DNA of 64,000 nt from Thermomicrobiales bacterium. Its GTDB lineage: Bacteria; Chloroflexota; Chloroflexia; Thermomicrobiales; UBA6265. The notes beneath the pieces are model-generated. The model worked only from the letters and a program-made list of their open reading frames with translations, made no database searches and was not told the DNA's origin. Both the position numbers and the translations under genes were made by a program. Below are positions 26,010-34,456 of the stretch, piece after piece; the first letter of the stretch is position 1; each line of letters begins with the position of its first letter. The stretch lies in the NCBI GenBank assembly GCA_019637585.1, contig JAHBVL010000001.1:124001-188000 (forward strand), read 5' to 3'.

Positions 26010-26069
26010 CCCTCTCCCGACCGCGGGAGAGGGTTCTTGGTTCGGGCCCTCGCCGATCGCGGGAGAGGG
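26010..26069 (+). repeat. REP-like hairpin repeat acting as operon end
   Basis: CCCTCTCCCG-accg-CGGGAGAGGG (26010-26033) is a perfect 10-bp stem with a 4-base loop followed by TTCTTGG. A second degenerate copy ends with the same GCGGGAGAGGGTTCTTG at 26058-26074, and traces continue to 26112. It lies between convergent genes (importer operon and PPDK). The same element is tandem at 60622-60744. Confidence 0.65.
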
Positions 26070-26091
26070 TTCTTGTTCTGCCCTTACCCTC

Positions 26092-28728
26092 TCAGTCTGC
26101 CGTGGGAGGGCAGTCTCTTGCTTCCAACGTGGCGTGAGCGGCGGCGAGCCGGGCGACGGGTACCCGGAAGGGAGAGCAACTGACGTAATCCAGCCCAGCG
26201 TGGTGACAGAAGTGAATCGAAGCCGGGTCGCCGCCGTGCTCGCCGCAGACGCCGACTGACAGATCCGGTTTGGTCAGCCTGCCTCGTTCGGTTGCCAGCT
26301 GGACGAGCTGGCCGACGCCCTCCTGATCGAGCGTCTGGAAGGGATCGTCTGCCAGGACACCTTGTTCCACATAGCTGGGAAGGAAGCGCGCGGCATCGTC
26401 GCGGCTGAGACCGAAGGTCATCTGGGTCAGGTCGTTGGTTCCCAGACTGAAGAAATCCGCGAAACCGGCGATCTTGTCCGCAACCAGCGCCGCGCGCGGC
26501 ACTTCGATCATGGTGCCGATCTGGAACGGCACCGTGCGCCCCGCCCGGGAGAAGACGTCTGTGGCGACTTCTTCGATCAAGCGCCGCTGCTCCCTCAGTT
26601 CTTCCGGTGTCGACACGAGCGGAATCATGATCTCCGGATGAACCTCGACCCCTTCGCTGCTCACCGTCAACGACGCCGCGAAAATCGCGCGCGCCTGCAT
26701 GCGGGTGACATCCGGGAAGGTCATACCGAGCCGAACACCGCGCAATCCGAGCATCGGATTCACTTCGCGCATCGATTCCACGATATGGGCAATAGCGCTG
26801 ACATCGATACCCATTTCCACAGCCAGCTCGTGCACTTCGGCTTCAGTGGTGGGCAGAAATTCGTGCAGTGGTGGGTCGAGCAAGCGGATCGTGACCGGCC
26901 GGCTAGCCATCGCCCGGAAGATCCCGGCGAAGTCGGCAGTCTGGAAAACCTGCAGATCGGCAAGCGCCCGGATTCGCTCGGGATCGGACTGGGCCAAAAT
27001 CATGCGGCGCATCGCCTCGATGCGACCCGGCGCGAAAAACATATGCTCCGTCCGGCAAAGGCCGATCCCCTCGGCGCCGAATTCCACCGCCCGAGCGGCA
27101 TCGGCCGGGGTATCGGCATTTGTGCGGACACCGAGCTGCCGAATGCCATCTGCCCATGAAAGCAGGACGCGGGCTTCATCGCCCAAACCGGGTTTGGTCA
27201 TCGCCGCTTCGCCGCGAATCACCTGGCCGGTTGTCCCGTCGATCGTGATGATGTCTCCTTCGAAAACGACTTCGTCACCGGCCCAGAACCGTCCGTGGCG
27301 GGCATCGACCTCGATGCCGCTGCATCCGGTGACCGCCGGCAATCCCATGCCCCGGGCAACAACCGCCGCATGCGACGTCATCCCGCCGCGAGCGGTGAGG
27401 ATCCCCTTCGATCTCTCCATACCAGGAAAATCCTCGGCGGCGGTTTCGTTGCGAACCAGGATGACGGCTTCCCCCGCTTCGCCCATTTCTTTGGCTCGCT
27501 CGGGCGTGAACACCGCTTTGCCGCTAGCGGCGCCTGGACTGGCCGGCATACCTTTGGCCAGGACCAGGACCTCCTGGGTGCGGTCGATCTGCGGATGAAG
27601 GAGCGACTCGATATCTTCCGGTCTGACCCGCCGGACACCGGTTTCGCGGGAAATGAGTCCCTCGCTGGCCATTTCGACGGCGATCCGGACCGCTGCAGAG
27701 GCGGTCCGTTTGCCGGTGCGCGTTTGCAGCATCCAGAGTTTGCCGCGCTCGACGGTGAATTCGAGATCTTGCATGTCGGTGAAGTGCTGCTCGAGCTTGC
27801 GGGCGACGTCGAGCAACTCGGCGTGCGCCTGGGAGAAGAGGGAGTTGTCGATCATCTCATCGGTCGAGAGCGGCGTGCGAACGCCGGAAACAACATCCTC
27901 GCCCTGGGCATTGATCATGAATTCGCCGAAGAGACCGGCTGCGCCGCTGTTTGGGTTGCGGGTGAAGGCGACACCCGACGCACATCCGGCGCCAATGTTG
28001 CCGAAAACCATGGCCTGGATATTGACGGCCGTGCCCGCATCTTCCGGAAAGTCGTGCGAACGGCGGTAGGCGATCGCTCGGGGAGAGTCCCACGACCGAA
28101 AAACGGCCATCACCGCGCCGCGTAGCTGGTCCCACGGGTCGTGAGGAAAATGGGCGCCGTGCTCTTCGATCGTTGACTTGAAGCGTTCGGCGACCTCCTT
28201 CAGCTGCTCTGCGTCGAGTTCGTGATCGTGACTGACGCCGGCATCCTTGCGCGCTTTGGTCAGGATCTCCTCGAAGAGCTCGCCTTCGACTTCCAGAACG
28301 ACCCGGCCATACATCTGGATCAACCGGCGGTAGGAGTCCCAGGCGAAACGCTCGCCAGAGAGTGCGGCGAGACCTTCTACGGTGAAGTCGTCCAGACCGA
28401 CGTTGAGAATCGTGTCCATCATGCCGGGCATCGAGTCGCGGGCGCCCGATCGGACCGAAAGGAGGAGCGGGCAGTGGGGATTGCCAAACTCCCGATCGAG
28501 CGTCTGTTCGACCGATGTCAGCGCGGCGGTGGTTTCCTCCCAGAGCGAGTCAGGGACCTGATTGCCGTTCGCCCTCAGCGCCCGGAAGGCATCGGTCGTG
28601 ATGGTGAAACCGGGAGGAACGGGCAGTCCCAGCCGGGTCATCTCAGCGAGGTTCGCCCCCTTGCCACCGAGCAGATCGCGCTCGGAAGCGCTCCCTTCGC
28701 TGAAGTGCCGTACCCATTGCATGGTCAT
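26092..28728 (-). CDS. ppdK: Pyruvate, phosphate dikinase (PPDK)
   Basis: An 878-residue full-length enzyme that interconverts pyruvate + ATP + Pi and PEP + AMP + PPi. Order: ATP-grasp domain (GGKGANLAEMTRLGLPVPPGF, then SVRSGARDSMPGMMDTILNVGLD), swivelling phosphohistidine domain (TARGGMTSHAAVVARGMGLP, catalytic His in TSHAA), and PEP-binding barrel (GIGLCRTEHMFF near 560; GVCGEHGGDPASIHFCHHAGLDYVSCSPFRVPVARLAAA at the end). All key motifs are intact. ATG 28728 has GGAAGGA; ATG 28722 is an alternative. A terminator and small leader frame precede it. Confidence 0.95.
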   Translation of the reverse strand: MTMQWVRHFSEGSASERDLLGGKGANLAEMTRLGLPVPPGFTITTDAFRALRANGNQVPDSLWEETTAALTSVEQTLDREFGNPHCPLLLSVRSGARDSMPGMMDTILNVGLDDFTVEGLAALSGERFAWDSYRRLIQMYGRVVLEVEGELFEEILTKARKDAGVSHDHELDAEQLKEVAERFKSTIEEHGAHFPHDPWDQLRGAVMAVFRSWDSPRAIAYRRSHDFPEDAGTAVNIQAMVFGNIGAGCASGVAFTRNPNSGAAGLFGEFMINAQGEDVVSGVRTPLSTDEMIDNSLFSQAHAELLDVARKLEQHFTDMQDLEFTVERGKLWMLQTRTGKRTASAAVRIAVEMASEGLISRETGVRRVRPEDIESLLHPQIDRTQEVLVLAKGMPASPGAASGKAVFTPERAKEMGEAGEAVILVRNETAAEDFPGMERSKGILTARGGMTSHAAVVARGMGLPAVTGCSGIEVDARHGRFWAGDEVVFEGDIITIDGTTGQVIRGEAAMTKPGLGDEARVLLSWADGIRQLGVRTNADTPADAARAVEFGAEGIGLCRTEHMFFAPGRIEAMRRMILAQSDPERIRALADLQVFQTADFAGIFRAMASRPVTIRLLDPPLHEFLPTTEAEVHELAVEMGIDVSAIAHIVESMREVNPMLGLRGVRLGMTFPDVTRMQARAIFAASLTVSSEGVEVHPEIMIPLVSTPEELREQRRLIEEVATDVFSRAGRTVPFQIGTMIEVPRAALVADKIAGFADFFSLGTNDLTQMTFGLSRDDAARFLPSYVEQGVLADDPFQTLDQEGVGQLVQLATERGRLTKPDLSVGVCGEHGGDPASIHFCHHAGLDYVSCSPFRVPVARLAAAHATLEARDCPPTAD

Positions 28729-28762
28729 TCGTCCTTCCCCCGGTCGATTGGTTTCGCGCAAC

Positions 28763-28786
28763 AAAAAACCGGGGCATCGTCCCCGG
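28763..28786 (-). terminator. Intrinsic terminator upstream of ppdK (attenuator candidate)
   Basis: On the minus strand CCGGGG (28786-28781), loop ACGATG, CCCCGG (28774-28769) and six T (28768-28763) form a classic intrinsic terminator. It ends 34 bases before the ppdK start and is downstream of the promoter at 28970-28998. Because it lies between that promoter and ppdK, it would abort transcription unless read through, the arrangement of an attenuator. Confidence 0.75.
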
Positions 28787-28828
28787 GTCCCTGGCGATTC
28801 TGGAGTTCGTTCTGTGCGGTGAGTCAGG

Positions 28829-28963
28829 TCAATGGCTCAGAGGCACCTCCAGCATCGCCGGGCCGGCGTAGTAGGAGGTAAAGACGTAGGAGTAGCTCTC
28901 AGCAGAAAGCCCGCTGCCAAAACCGTGCATGGAAATAGTTGGGGCGGCAGCGCGACGTCTCAT
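28829..28963 (-). CDS. Putative leaderless Tyr-rich leader peptide of ppdK
   Basis: A 44-codon frame starting ATG 28963 and ending TGA 28829. It opens with MRRRAAAPTI and has the core SYSYVFTSYY (five Tyr/Phe in ten codons) near residues 23-32, then AGPAMLEVPLSH. The ATG coincides with the predicted transcription start (six bases after the TAGAAT -10 box), so no SD is needed. It is followed, 43 bases after the stop, by the terminator in front of ppdK. Leaderless short frames rich in one amino-acid class before a terminator are typical of ribosome-mediated attenuation. Codon enrichment points to aromatic amino acids, whose synthesis uses PEP. No homologue is known to me. Confidence 0.55.
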   Translation of the reverse strand: MRRRAAAPTISMHGFGSGLSAESYSYVFTSYYAGPAMLEVPLSH

Positions 28964-28969
28964 GGCGGG

Positions 28970-28998
28970 ATTCTAGCAATGGGCGTCCTGGCTGTCAA
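28970..28998 (-). promoter_or_regulatory. Sigma70-type promoter of the ppdK leader
   Basis: Minus strand TTGACA (28998-28993), 17-base spacer, TAGAAT (28975-28970): consensus -35 and one mismatch in -10. +1 falls on the A of ATG 28963. A perfect inverted repeat GAGAGTT-tcctg-AACTCTC lies at 29019-29037, about 56-74 bases upstream of +1, and may be a regulator site shared with the divergent gene at 29114. Confidence 0.7.
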
Positions 28999-29113
28999 TT
29001 GCTTACATTCTGTTCTGTGAGAGTTTCCTGAACTCTCCGTATTCTCGTTTAGGCTTGAGACTCCCCGCGGCGGTCTGCTGCGGCGACCTGAGTAGAGCGA
29101 GGACACCTGATCC

Positions 29114-30004
29114 ATGGCCAAACGGACCGCCGACGCCATCGTCGAACGATTGCGGTCGCTCGCCGATGCACCAGACGACCAGCGGGCGCTGGCGGTTGAG
29201 CTGGTCGCGTCTGACCGGCGACCATCGGTCTTTCTGCCAGCACTCACCATCCTCGATCTCCCCATGGACGAGCAGGAGCGCGGCGCCATGTTGTCGCTCT
29301 ATCACTGGCTCGACGAAGCGGGAGTCACGCGAGACCTGAATGCCAGCACCCGCATTCGGATTCTCAAATCCCTGCGATCGGCTGAGTTGCACGCACCCCT
29401 CGATCTGCTGTTGCGCGCTGTGCGCACGGTCGAACGCGCGCCCGGCGGGCTCGACGAAGCTGCCGGACTCCGCGCCGCCGCGCTGATCTCGCTCCTCGAC
29501 GTCGAGCAGGAGCTGGCCGGCTATCACGCCGCTCGCTTGCTGACCGATGCTGAAACGTCACCATTCTCAGGCGAACCAGCGGTCACTGCCGTCACGGTGC
29601 TGGCCACGCTCGACCAGCGGCCGCCCCTCTACGCCTACACGATGCAAACGCCTCAGGGGCAGACAGAAGTACTCGCCGAGATTCTGAACGCGATGGTGGA
29701 AGCACCCGATCCGATCGTGCATGATGTCGTCCAGCATTTGCTCATATTTGACGACGAGCCCGTGGTGGCGTCTGTCTATGAACTGGTGTTGAAACGGGAC
29801 GACGCCACGTGGACCGCCATGCTGACATCCTTTCTGGCCAGCGAGCAACGTCCTCATCTGCTGCGATACGTCGCCACCACGATCGCGGCGGAGCGCCGCC
29901 CCTGGCAGATCGAGTTGTTGCGTCAGGCCGCGGCAACGGAACAACCGCAGAAACGGCGGGCGCTCCTAACCGACGCGCTGGACCTGCTTGAGCCTGCGAG
30001 ATGA
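29114..30004 (+). CDS. Hypothetical all-helical repeat protein
   Basis: A 296-residue soluble protein, no signal peptide or membrane segment. It looks like alpha-solenoid (HEAT/ARM-like) from end to end: repeated amphipathic helix pairs such as TRIRILKSLRSAELHAPLDLLLRAVRTV, AAALISLLDVEQELAGYHAARLL and HLLRYVATTIAAERRPWQIELLRQAA. No catalytic motif is seen. Divergent from the ppdK leader promoter with about 110 bases between the two likely start points. I do not recognise the family. Confidence 0.65.
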   Translation: MAKRTADAIVERLRSLADAPDDQRALAVELVASDRRPSVFLPALTILDLPMDEQERGAMLSLYHWLDEAGVTRDLNASTRIRILKSLRSAELHAPLDLLLRAVRTVERAPGGLDEAAGLRAAALISLLDVEQELAGYHAARLLTDAETSPFSGEPAVTAVTVLATLDQRPPLYAYTMQTPQGQTEVLAEILNAMVEAPDPIVHDVVQHLLIFDDEPVVASVYELVLKRDDATWTAMLTSFLASEQRPHLLRYVATTIAAERRPWQIELLRQAAATEQPQKRRALLTDALDLLEPAR

Positions 30005-30072
30005 CCTTTCCAGCTGGCTGGGGTCATCCTTACCTCTTGTGATACGCTTTACCCGATCAGGAGGTAAAGACC

Positions 30073-30345
30073 GTGGTCGAAATCGTTACGAAGCTTAGCA
30101 GCAAGAATCAGGTCACCCTTCCCGCCGAGGCGAGGAAGGCACTTGGTGTTGGCGCCCACGATCGGGTTGCCTTTGTTGTAGAAGAGGACGGCTCCGTCCA
30201 GGTACGTCGACCGAAGTACACCATTCGGTCGCTCGTTGGATCGTTCCCCGCTATGCCCGGGGCATCAGACGACCTGCGCCACGAGATTTACGAGGCGACG
30301 GAGGAGGAGATTAATCGTCGTCATCCAGAATGGCGCAAGCAGTGA
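30073..30345 (+). CDS. AbrB/MazE/SpoVT-type antitoxin (VapB)
   Basis: A 90-residue antitoxin. The swapped-hairpin DNA-binding domain is clear: VTKLSSKNQVTLPAEARKALGVGAHDRVAFVVEEDGSVQVRR. The C-terminal tail (RHEIYEATEEEINRRHPEWRK) would bind the toxin. GTG start with AGGAGGT five to six bases upstream. Its end overlaps the toxin gene by 16 bases. Confidence 0.87.
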   Translation: MVEIVTKLSSKNQVTLPAEARKALGVGAHDRVAFVVEEDGSVQVRRPKYTIRSLVGSFPAMPGASDDLRHEIYEATEEEINRRHPEWRKQ

Positions 30346-30785
30346 TTCTGCTCGATGCGAACGTCATCATTCGCCTTCTCACGGTTGCCGACAATCCCGC
30401 GAACCTGCGCATGCAATCAATTGCGCTGGAAGTGCTCGAATCGGTTGAGGCAGGTGACGTCGACGTCTTGATCTCAGATGTTGTGCTTGCGGAGGTCGCA
30501 TTCATGATGACTTCACGAAAGCACTTCGCCACGGATGTCGCCGATTTCGTCGAGAAACTCATGGCTATCGTCAGCCTGCGAAACGTGCGGGTGGACGACC
30601 GTCAGACGCTCTTCCGAGCGCTGGCGCTTTGGTCAGAGCGGCCCAACCTCGGCTTTATCGATGCCATGACGGCCGCACAGGCACAACGACTCAACGTCCA
30701 GCTGCTTACATTCGACTCCGATTTCGACGGAATCGAAGGCATCCAACGCTGGGAGCCACCTGAAGAGACGACATCGAACCAATAG
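30330..30785 (+). CDS. VapC-type PIN-domain toxin
   Basis: A 151-residue PIN RNase. Acidic ligands: D in ILLDANVIIRLL, E in VVLAEVAFMM, D in LGFIDAMTAAQAQ and D in LLTFDSDFDGI. Overlaps the AbrB-type antitoxin gene, the standard VapBC organisation. A 22-base-or-longer gap downstream to the convergent aminotransferase gene shows no strong terminator. Confidence 0.88.
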   Translation: MAQAVILLDANVIIRLLTVADNPANLRMQSIALEVLESVEAGDVDVLISDVVLAEVAFMMTSRKHFATDVADFVEKLMAIVSLRNVRVDDRQTLFRALALWSERPNLGFIDAMTAAQAQRLNVQLLTFDSDFDGIEGIQRWEPPEETTSNQ

Positions 30786-30868
30786 AGACATCCTCCCGAC
30801 GGAAGTGCCTCTTCGTTCGCCCTCGTGAGCCTCATCGGGAGACGAGTCCGAGCCGCCGGTCTGTTGAA

Positions 30869-32125
30869 TCAAGATAAGGATTGGCGCCGAATCGAGACAT
30901 CGACCTTCTTCAGCGCTCGCACGACATCCTCGGCATCGGACATCTCCCACAACTCATCGAGTGACATCACGAGCAGGTGCTCACGAACACCTTCATAGCG
31001 TGGGCAGAGCCCCGGTCCGTAACGAACGTCGTCCTCGCGAAACTCCGACCGAAACGGAAACCGGCTCGCACCATAGGTCGCTGCATCGGTGAACACCGGC
31101 CATGTGTAAAGCGGACTGACATATCGCGGCCGGAATGGAATTCCTTCGGCGGAGATCGCGTCGGCCAGCCAGTCAATATCGATGGCTGGATCGGCCCAGA
31201 GATGCAGAATCCAGTAACTGGATTGCGACCCGGCAGGAATCCTGGGAGCCCGCACGATCGAAAGACCGGCAATACCGTCGAGGATTGCCTTGGCGACAGC
31301 CCGTCTGTGGGCGACGTTCTCCGCAATCCGGCTCAGTCCAACCAACGCAACGGCAGCGGAAAGCTCATTCATCCGGTAATTCTGTCCAAGGAAGAGACTG
31401 TACCGTTGCACTTCCTGGCGTGGCCAGGCTTTGTCGGCAAAGAGCCGGGCTCTCTCCGCCAGTTCGTCTGACGAGGTCAGCACCATACCGCCCTCTCCAG
31501 CATTGAGGTGCTTGGTGCTGTTCAGACTGAAGCAGGCCAGATCACCAATCGATCCGGCCAGATGACCATTCCACTCGCCCAGCTGCGACTGCGCGCAATC
31601 CTCGATCAGCGGGATGCCGTGCCGGTCGGCCACTCCGCGCAGGGCGTCGAGATCGGGAGGCGCGCCGAAGGGGTGAACGGCGATGATGCCTCTGGTTCTC
31701 GGAGTGATTCGAGACTCCACGCTCGCAGGATCGAGCCCCAACGTCTCCGGGTCGAGATCGGCGAAGACGGGAATGGCGTTCTGCCAGAGAACCCCAAGAA
31801 CGGTTCCAAAATCGGAGCATGGCGTCGTGATGAACTCGTCGCCGGGTTCGGGATTCACTGTGGCCACCGCGGTGTGCACCGCCGCCGAACCGGAAGACAC
31901 GGCAACGGCATGCTTCGCGCCATAGAGCTCCGCGAACGCGCGCTCCAGCTCCTTGACTTTCGATCCCTCGTGCCGCCCAAGCTTGCCCGACCGGATGACT
32001 TCGGTGAGTGCTGCGATCTCCTCATCTCCCATGGCGCGGCTGCTCATGCTGGTTGTGCCGGGCATCGGCGTCGCGCGAACCGGAGAACCACCGTCGATCG
32101 CAAGCGTCTCTTCAGCAACTACCAT
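30869..32125 (-). CDS. DegT/DnrJ/EryC1/StrS-family aminotransferase
   Basis: A 418-residue PLP enzyme. Motifs: SSGSAAVHTAVATVNPEPGDEFITTP near residue 75, IEDCAQSQLGEW near 175, and the Schiff-base Lys in SLNSTKHLNAGEGGM. Typical members aminate keto-sugars. The start MVVAEETLAIDGGSPVR is chosen because family members begin with an IDGG motif; the frame continues to 32311 but that part is unlike the family. It is the last gene of a dipeptide-ABC/MFS operon after a 178-base gap, an unusual setting for a sugar aminotransferase. Confidence 0.85.
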   Translation of the reverse strand: MVVAEETLAIDGGSPVRATPMPGTTSMSSRAMGDEEIAALTEVIRSGKLGRHEGSKVKELERAFAELYGAKHAVAVSSGSAAVHTAVATVNPEPGDEFITTPCSDFGTVLGVLWQNAIPVFADLDPETLGLDPASVESRITPRTRGIIAVHPFGAPPDLDALRGVADRHGIPLIEDCAQSQLGEWNGHLAGSIGDLACFSLNSTKHLNAGEGGMVLTSSDELAERARLFADKAWPRQEVQRYSLFLGQNYRMNELSAAVALVGLSRIAENVAHRRAVAKAILDGIAGLSIVRAPRIPAGSQSSYWILHLWADPAIDIDWLADAISAEGIPFRPRYVSPLYTWPVFTDAATYGASRFPFRSEFREDDVRYGPGLCPRYEGVREHLLVMSLDELWEMSDAEDVVRALKKVDVSIRRQSLS

Positions 32126-32303
32126 CGTGATTCCACTTCCCTTCTCTTCACTGCTGCCCGGACGCCGGCCGGGATTCTGTTCCGCATCCACACAAACTGC
32201 CCGGTCCTGTTCTGTAATCCGGATCATAGGGTTGTTTGCTTCGTATCTTCGGCCGGATAGGCTCAGGTTCGTCGTCCCGCATTCGTTCCACCACTCGACA
32301 GGA

Positions 32304-33530
32304 TCAGGCATGGCCTTTCCGGCGGGCGCCTTGCAGAATCAGCAACGCGCTCCCGATAAGCGCGATAGCGAGGCCAAACGCGAGCACGGTATAGCCGGCG
32401 GCGGCGATCATGATGCCGCCGACGATCCCGCCGCTCGCCGACCCGATGCTGACGATGGTCGAGTTGAGCGACATGGTGGTTCCCTGGCCGACGGGTGTCA
32501 TACCTGACAGCAGAGCCGTGAACATGACCCAGGCGAATGACGACGAGATCGTGACGCCGCAGACGCCCAGCACCACCAGCCATGGATGAGCGGCCATGGT
32601 CATCGAGAGCAACACCGCCAGCCCGGTGAAGAGCGTCATCACAGCGGCGAAGACAGCGATCGATGCGGCGCCGCGCCGGCGTCCAGCCACCAGACTGCCG
32701 ATCAGATAACCGACGCCACTCACCATGTAGACCAACCCGATTTGCCGGGTGCTGTATCCCACCTCGTCGGCCAGGAACGCGCCAAAGTAGGTCAGGAAAC
32801 CCAGCCAGCCGATGCTCCGGAGAAACGTCGCTCCGTACAGCCGCATCATCTCGCTATCGGCGAGGAGCGGTTTGTACTCAGTGAGCACGGATCGAAACGA
32901 GATGCGGGCTCCGGTATCGATCGTGCGATCGTCGGGCAGCGCCCGAAAGATGGCGACCGTGCCAAACAGCGCAACCAGACCACAGGCCAGAAAGACACCT
33001 CGCCAGCCAATCCAGGCGGACGCGGAGGTAAGAATGGGAATACCGAGAATCGTCGAGCTGGAGAATGCGGCCACCGTGTAGCTCATCGCTTTGAGTCGCG
33101 CTTCACCAGCGAATGTCTGTGCGACGAGGGCGATGGGAAGACCAGAAAGCGTCCCGCCCGCGATGCCGCCGGGAATGCCCGTGACTAGCAGCATGAGGTA
33201 GGTTTGGGCCATCGCCACGGTCAGAAAGGAAACTGACAGCGCCAGGAGCCCGAGCACGATGAGGCGGCGGTATCCGTATCGATCGGCGATTGGCCCGGCT
33301 ATCAGCGCCAGGGTGGCGCTGAGCAGGAGCCGCACCGTCACCACCTGGCCAAGCGCGGGCGTGGATGTGTTCAGATCCCGTTCGAGCTCCGAGAAAAAGG
33401 GGGCGAGCGACGAGTACATCAGCGTCGACATGAACGACGTCGCGCAGAGTGCGTAGAGCACCCGCTTGCCTTCCCTGAGCGACCTATATGGTTTCGTAGC
33501 CGGCAATACTGAGGGTGGTTCGAGACTCAT
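32304..33530 (-). CDS. MFS transporter
   Basis: A 408-residue 12-segment major-facilitator protein. The loop 2-3 motif reads GPIADRYGYRRLIVLGL (GxxADRxGRR-like) near residue 80. The cytoplasmic middle loop is about residues 190-215. Substrate unknown; related proteins are drug or organic-acid exporters. Its start overlaps the stop of the DppC-like permease gene by 4 bases, so it belongs to the dipeptide ABC operon. Confidence 0.87.
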   Translation of the reverse strand: MSLEPPSVLPATKPYRSLREGKRVLYALCATSFMSTLMYSSLAPFFSELERDLNTSTPALGQVVTVRLLLSATLALIAGPIADRYGYRRLIVLGLLALSVSFLTVAMAQTYLMLLVTGIPGGIAGGTLSGLPIALVAQTFAGEARLKAMSYTVAAFSSSTILGIPILTSASAWIGWRGVFLACGLVALFGTVAIFRALPDDRTIDTGARISFRSVLTEYKPLLADSEMMRLYGATFLRSIGWLGFLTYFGAFLADEVGYSTRQIGLVYMVSGVGYLIGSLVAGRRRGAASIAVFAAVMTLFTGLAVLLSMTMAAHPWLVVLGVCGVTISSSFAWVMFTALLSGMTPVGQGTTMSLNSTIVSIGSASGGIVGGIMIAAAGYTVLAFGLAIALIGSALLILQGARRKGHA

Positions 33531-34456
33531 CCACCCTGCTCAGTGCGCAGGCGAGGATTTCCGACTTCATCCAGTCCAAGGTGAACCAGGAAGAGGGAGA
33601 GGAAGAGCACGATCAACGTGATCACCGGGGTGATCCACCACCACCACATATTCTGGATCATCGCGCCGAAGTTCAGCGCCCAGTAGATCATCATGCCCAG
33701 CGTCATCTCCCGGGCCGGACCGAGACCGATGATGGAGAGCGCCGACTCCGCCAGGATGGCGGCGATGAAGGCATTCAGGAAGTTGGCGCCCAGCCAGGCC
33801 AGCAGGTGAGGCAGGAGCTCCCGCAGGATGATTTCCAGATTGCCCATTCCCGAGAGTTTGGCCACCCGGACGAAGGGCCGCTCCTTGAGGCTGAGTGTTT
33901 GGGAACGAACAGCCCGCGCCGGCCAGGCCCAGGCGAACGCGCCAATCACCAGCGCCATCTCCACCACCGACACCCCTTTCAGCAGGGATGCGATCAGGAT
34001 CAGGAAGAGGAGTGACGGAATCGAGAGAAAGATATCGACGATGACGCGAAGCACCGCGTCGACCCTGCCGCCATAGTAGCCGCCGAGCAATCCAATGATG
34101 GCGCCGACCGATGTGCCGATAGCCGCGGCGATCAATCCCACCAGCATCGAGTTGGGCACCGCCTGCGTCCACTGGACGGCCACGCTCTGGCCGAGCGTCG
34201 TGGTGCCGACCCAGAGGGCGGGAGAGTCAAAACTCGGCGAAAGCTTGGGAGGATAGGCGCCGGTCCGGCGCATGGCGGGCTCGACAAACTGCGAACCGAT
34301 GATGGCAGTCAGCCAGATCGCCAGAAAAACTGCGGCGCCCCAGACGAACTTTCGATTGCCGAGCAACGTCGAGAAGATGCTGCGACGCTCGATCAGCGGT
34401 CCATCCTGCGGTTGTTCGGTGACGGTGATGGCGGCCACGTCAATTCCCTCCGTCAC
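33527..34456 (-). CDS. Dipeptide ABC permease, DppC-like
   Basis: A 309-residue permease. N-terminal cytoplasmic part, one helix, then a periplasmic stretch with SPALWVGTTTLGQSVAVQWTQAVPNSMLVG, a variant of the GTDxxGRD signature in which D and R are replaced. EAA loop: PFVRVAKLSGMGNLEIILRELLPHLLAW. Overlaps the upstream permease by 17 bases. Confidence 0.9.
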   Translation of the reverse strand: MTEGIDVAAITVTEQPQDGPLIERRSIFSTLLGNRKFVWGAAVFLAIWLTAIIGSQFVEPAMRRTGAYPPKLSPSFDSPALWVGTTTLGQSVAVQWTQAVPNSMLVGLIAAAIGTSVGAIIGLLGGYYGGRVDAVLRVIVDIFLSIPSLLFLILIASLLKGVSVVEMALVIGAFAWAWPARAVRSQTLSLKERPFVRVAKLSGMGNLEIILRELLPHLLAWLGANFLNAFIAAILAESALSIIGLGPAREMTLGMMIYWALNFGAMIQNMWWWWITPVITLIVLFLSLFLVHLGLDEVGNPRLRTEQGG

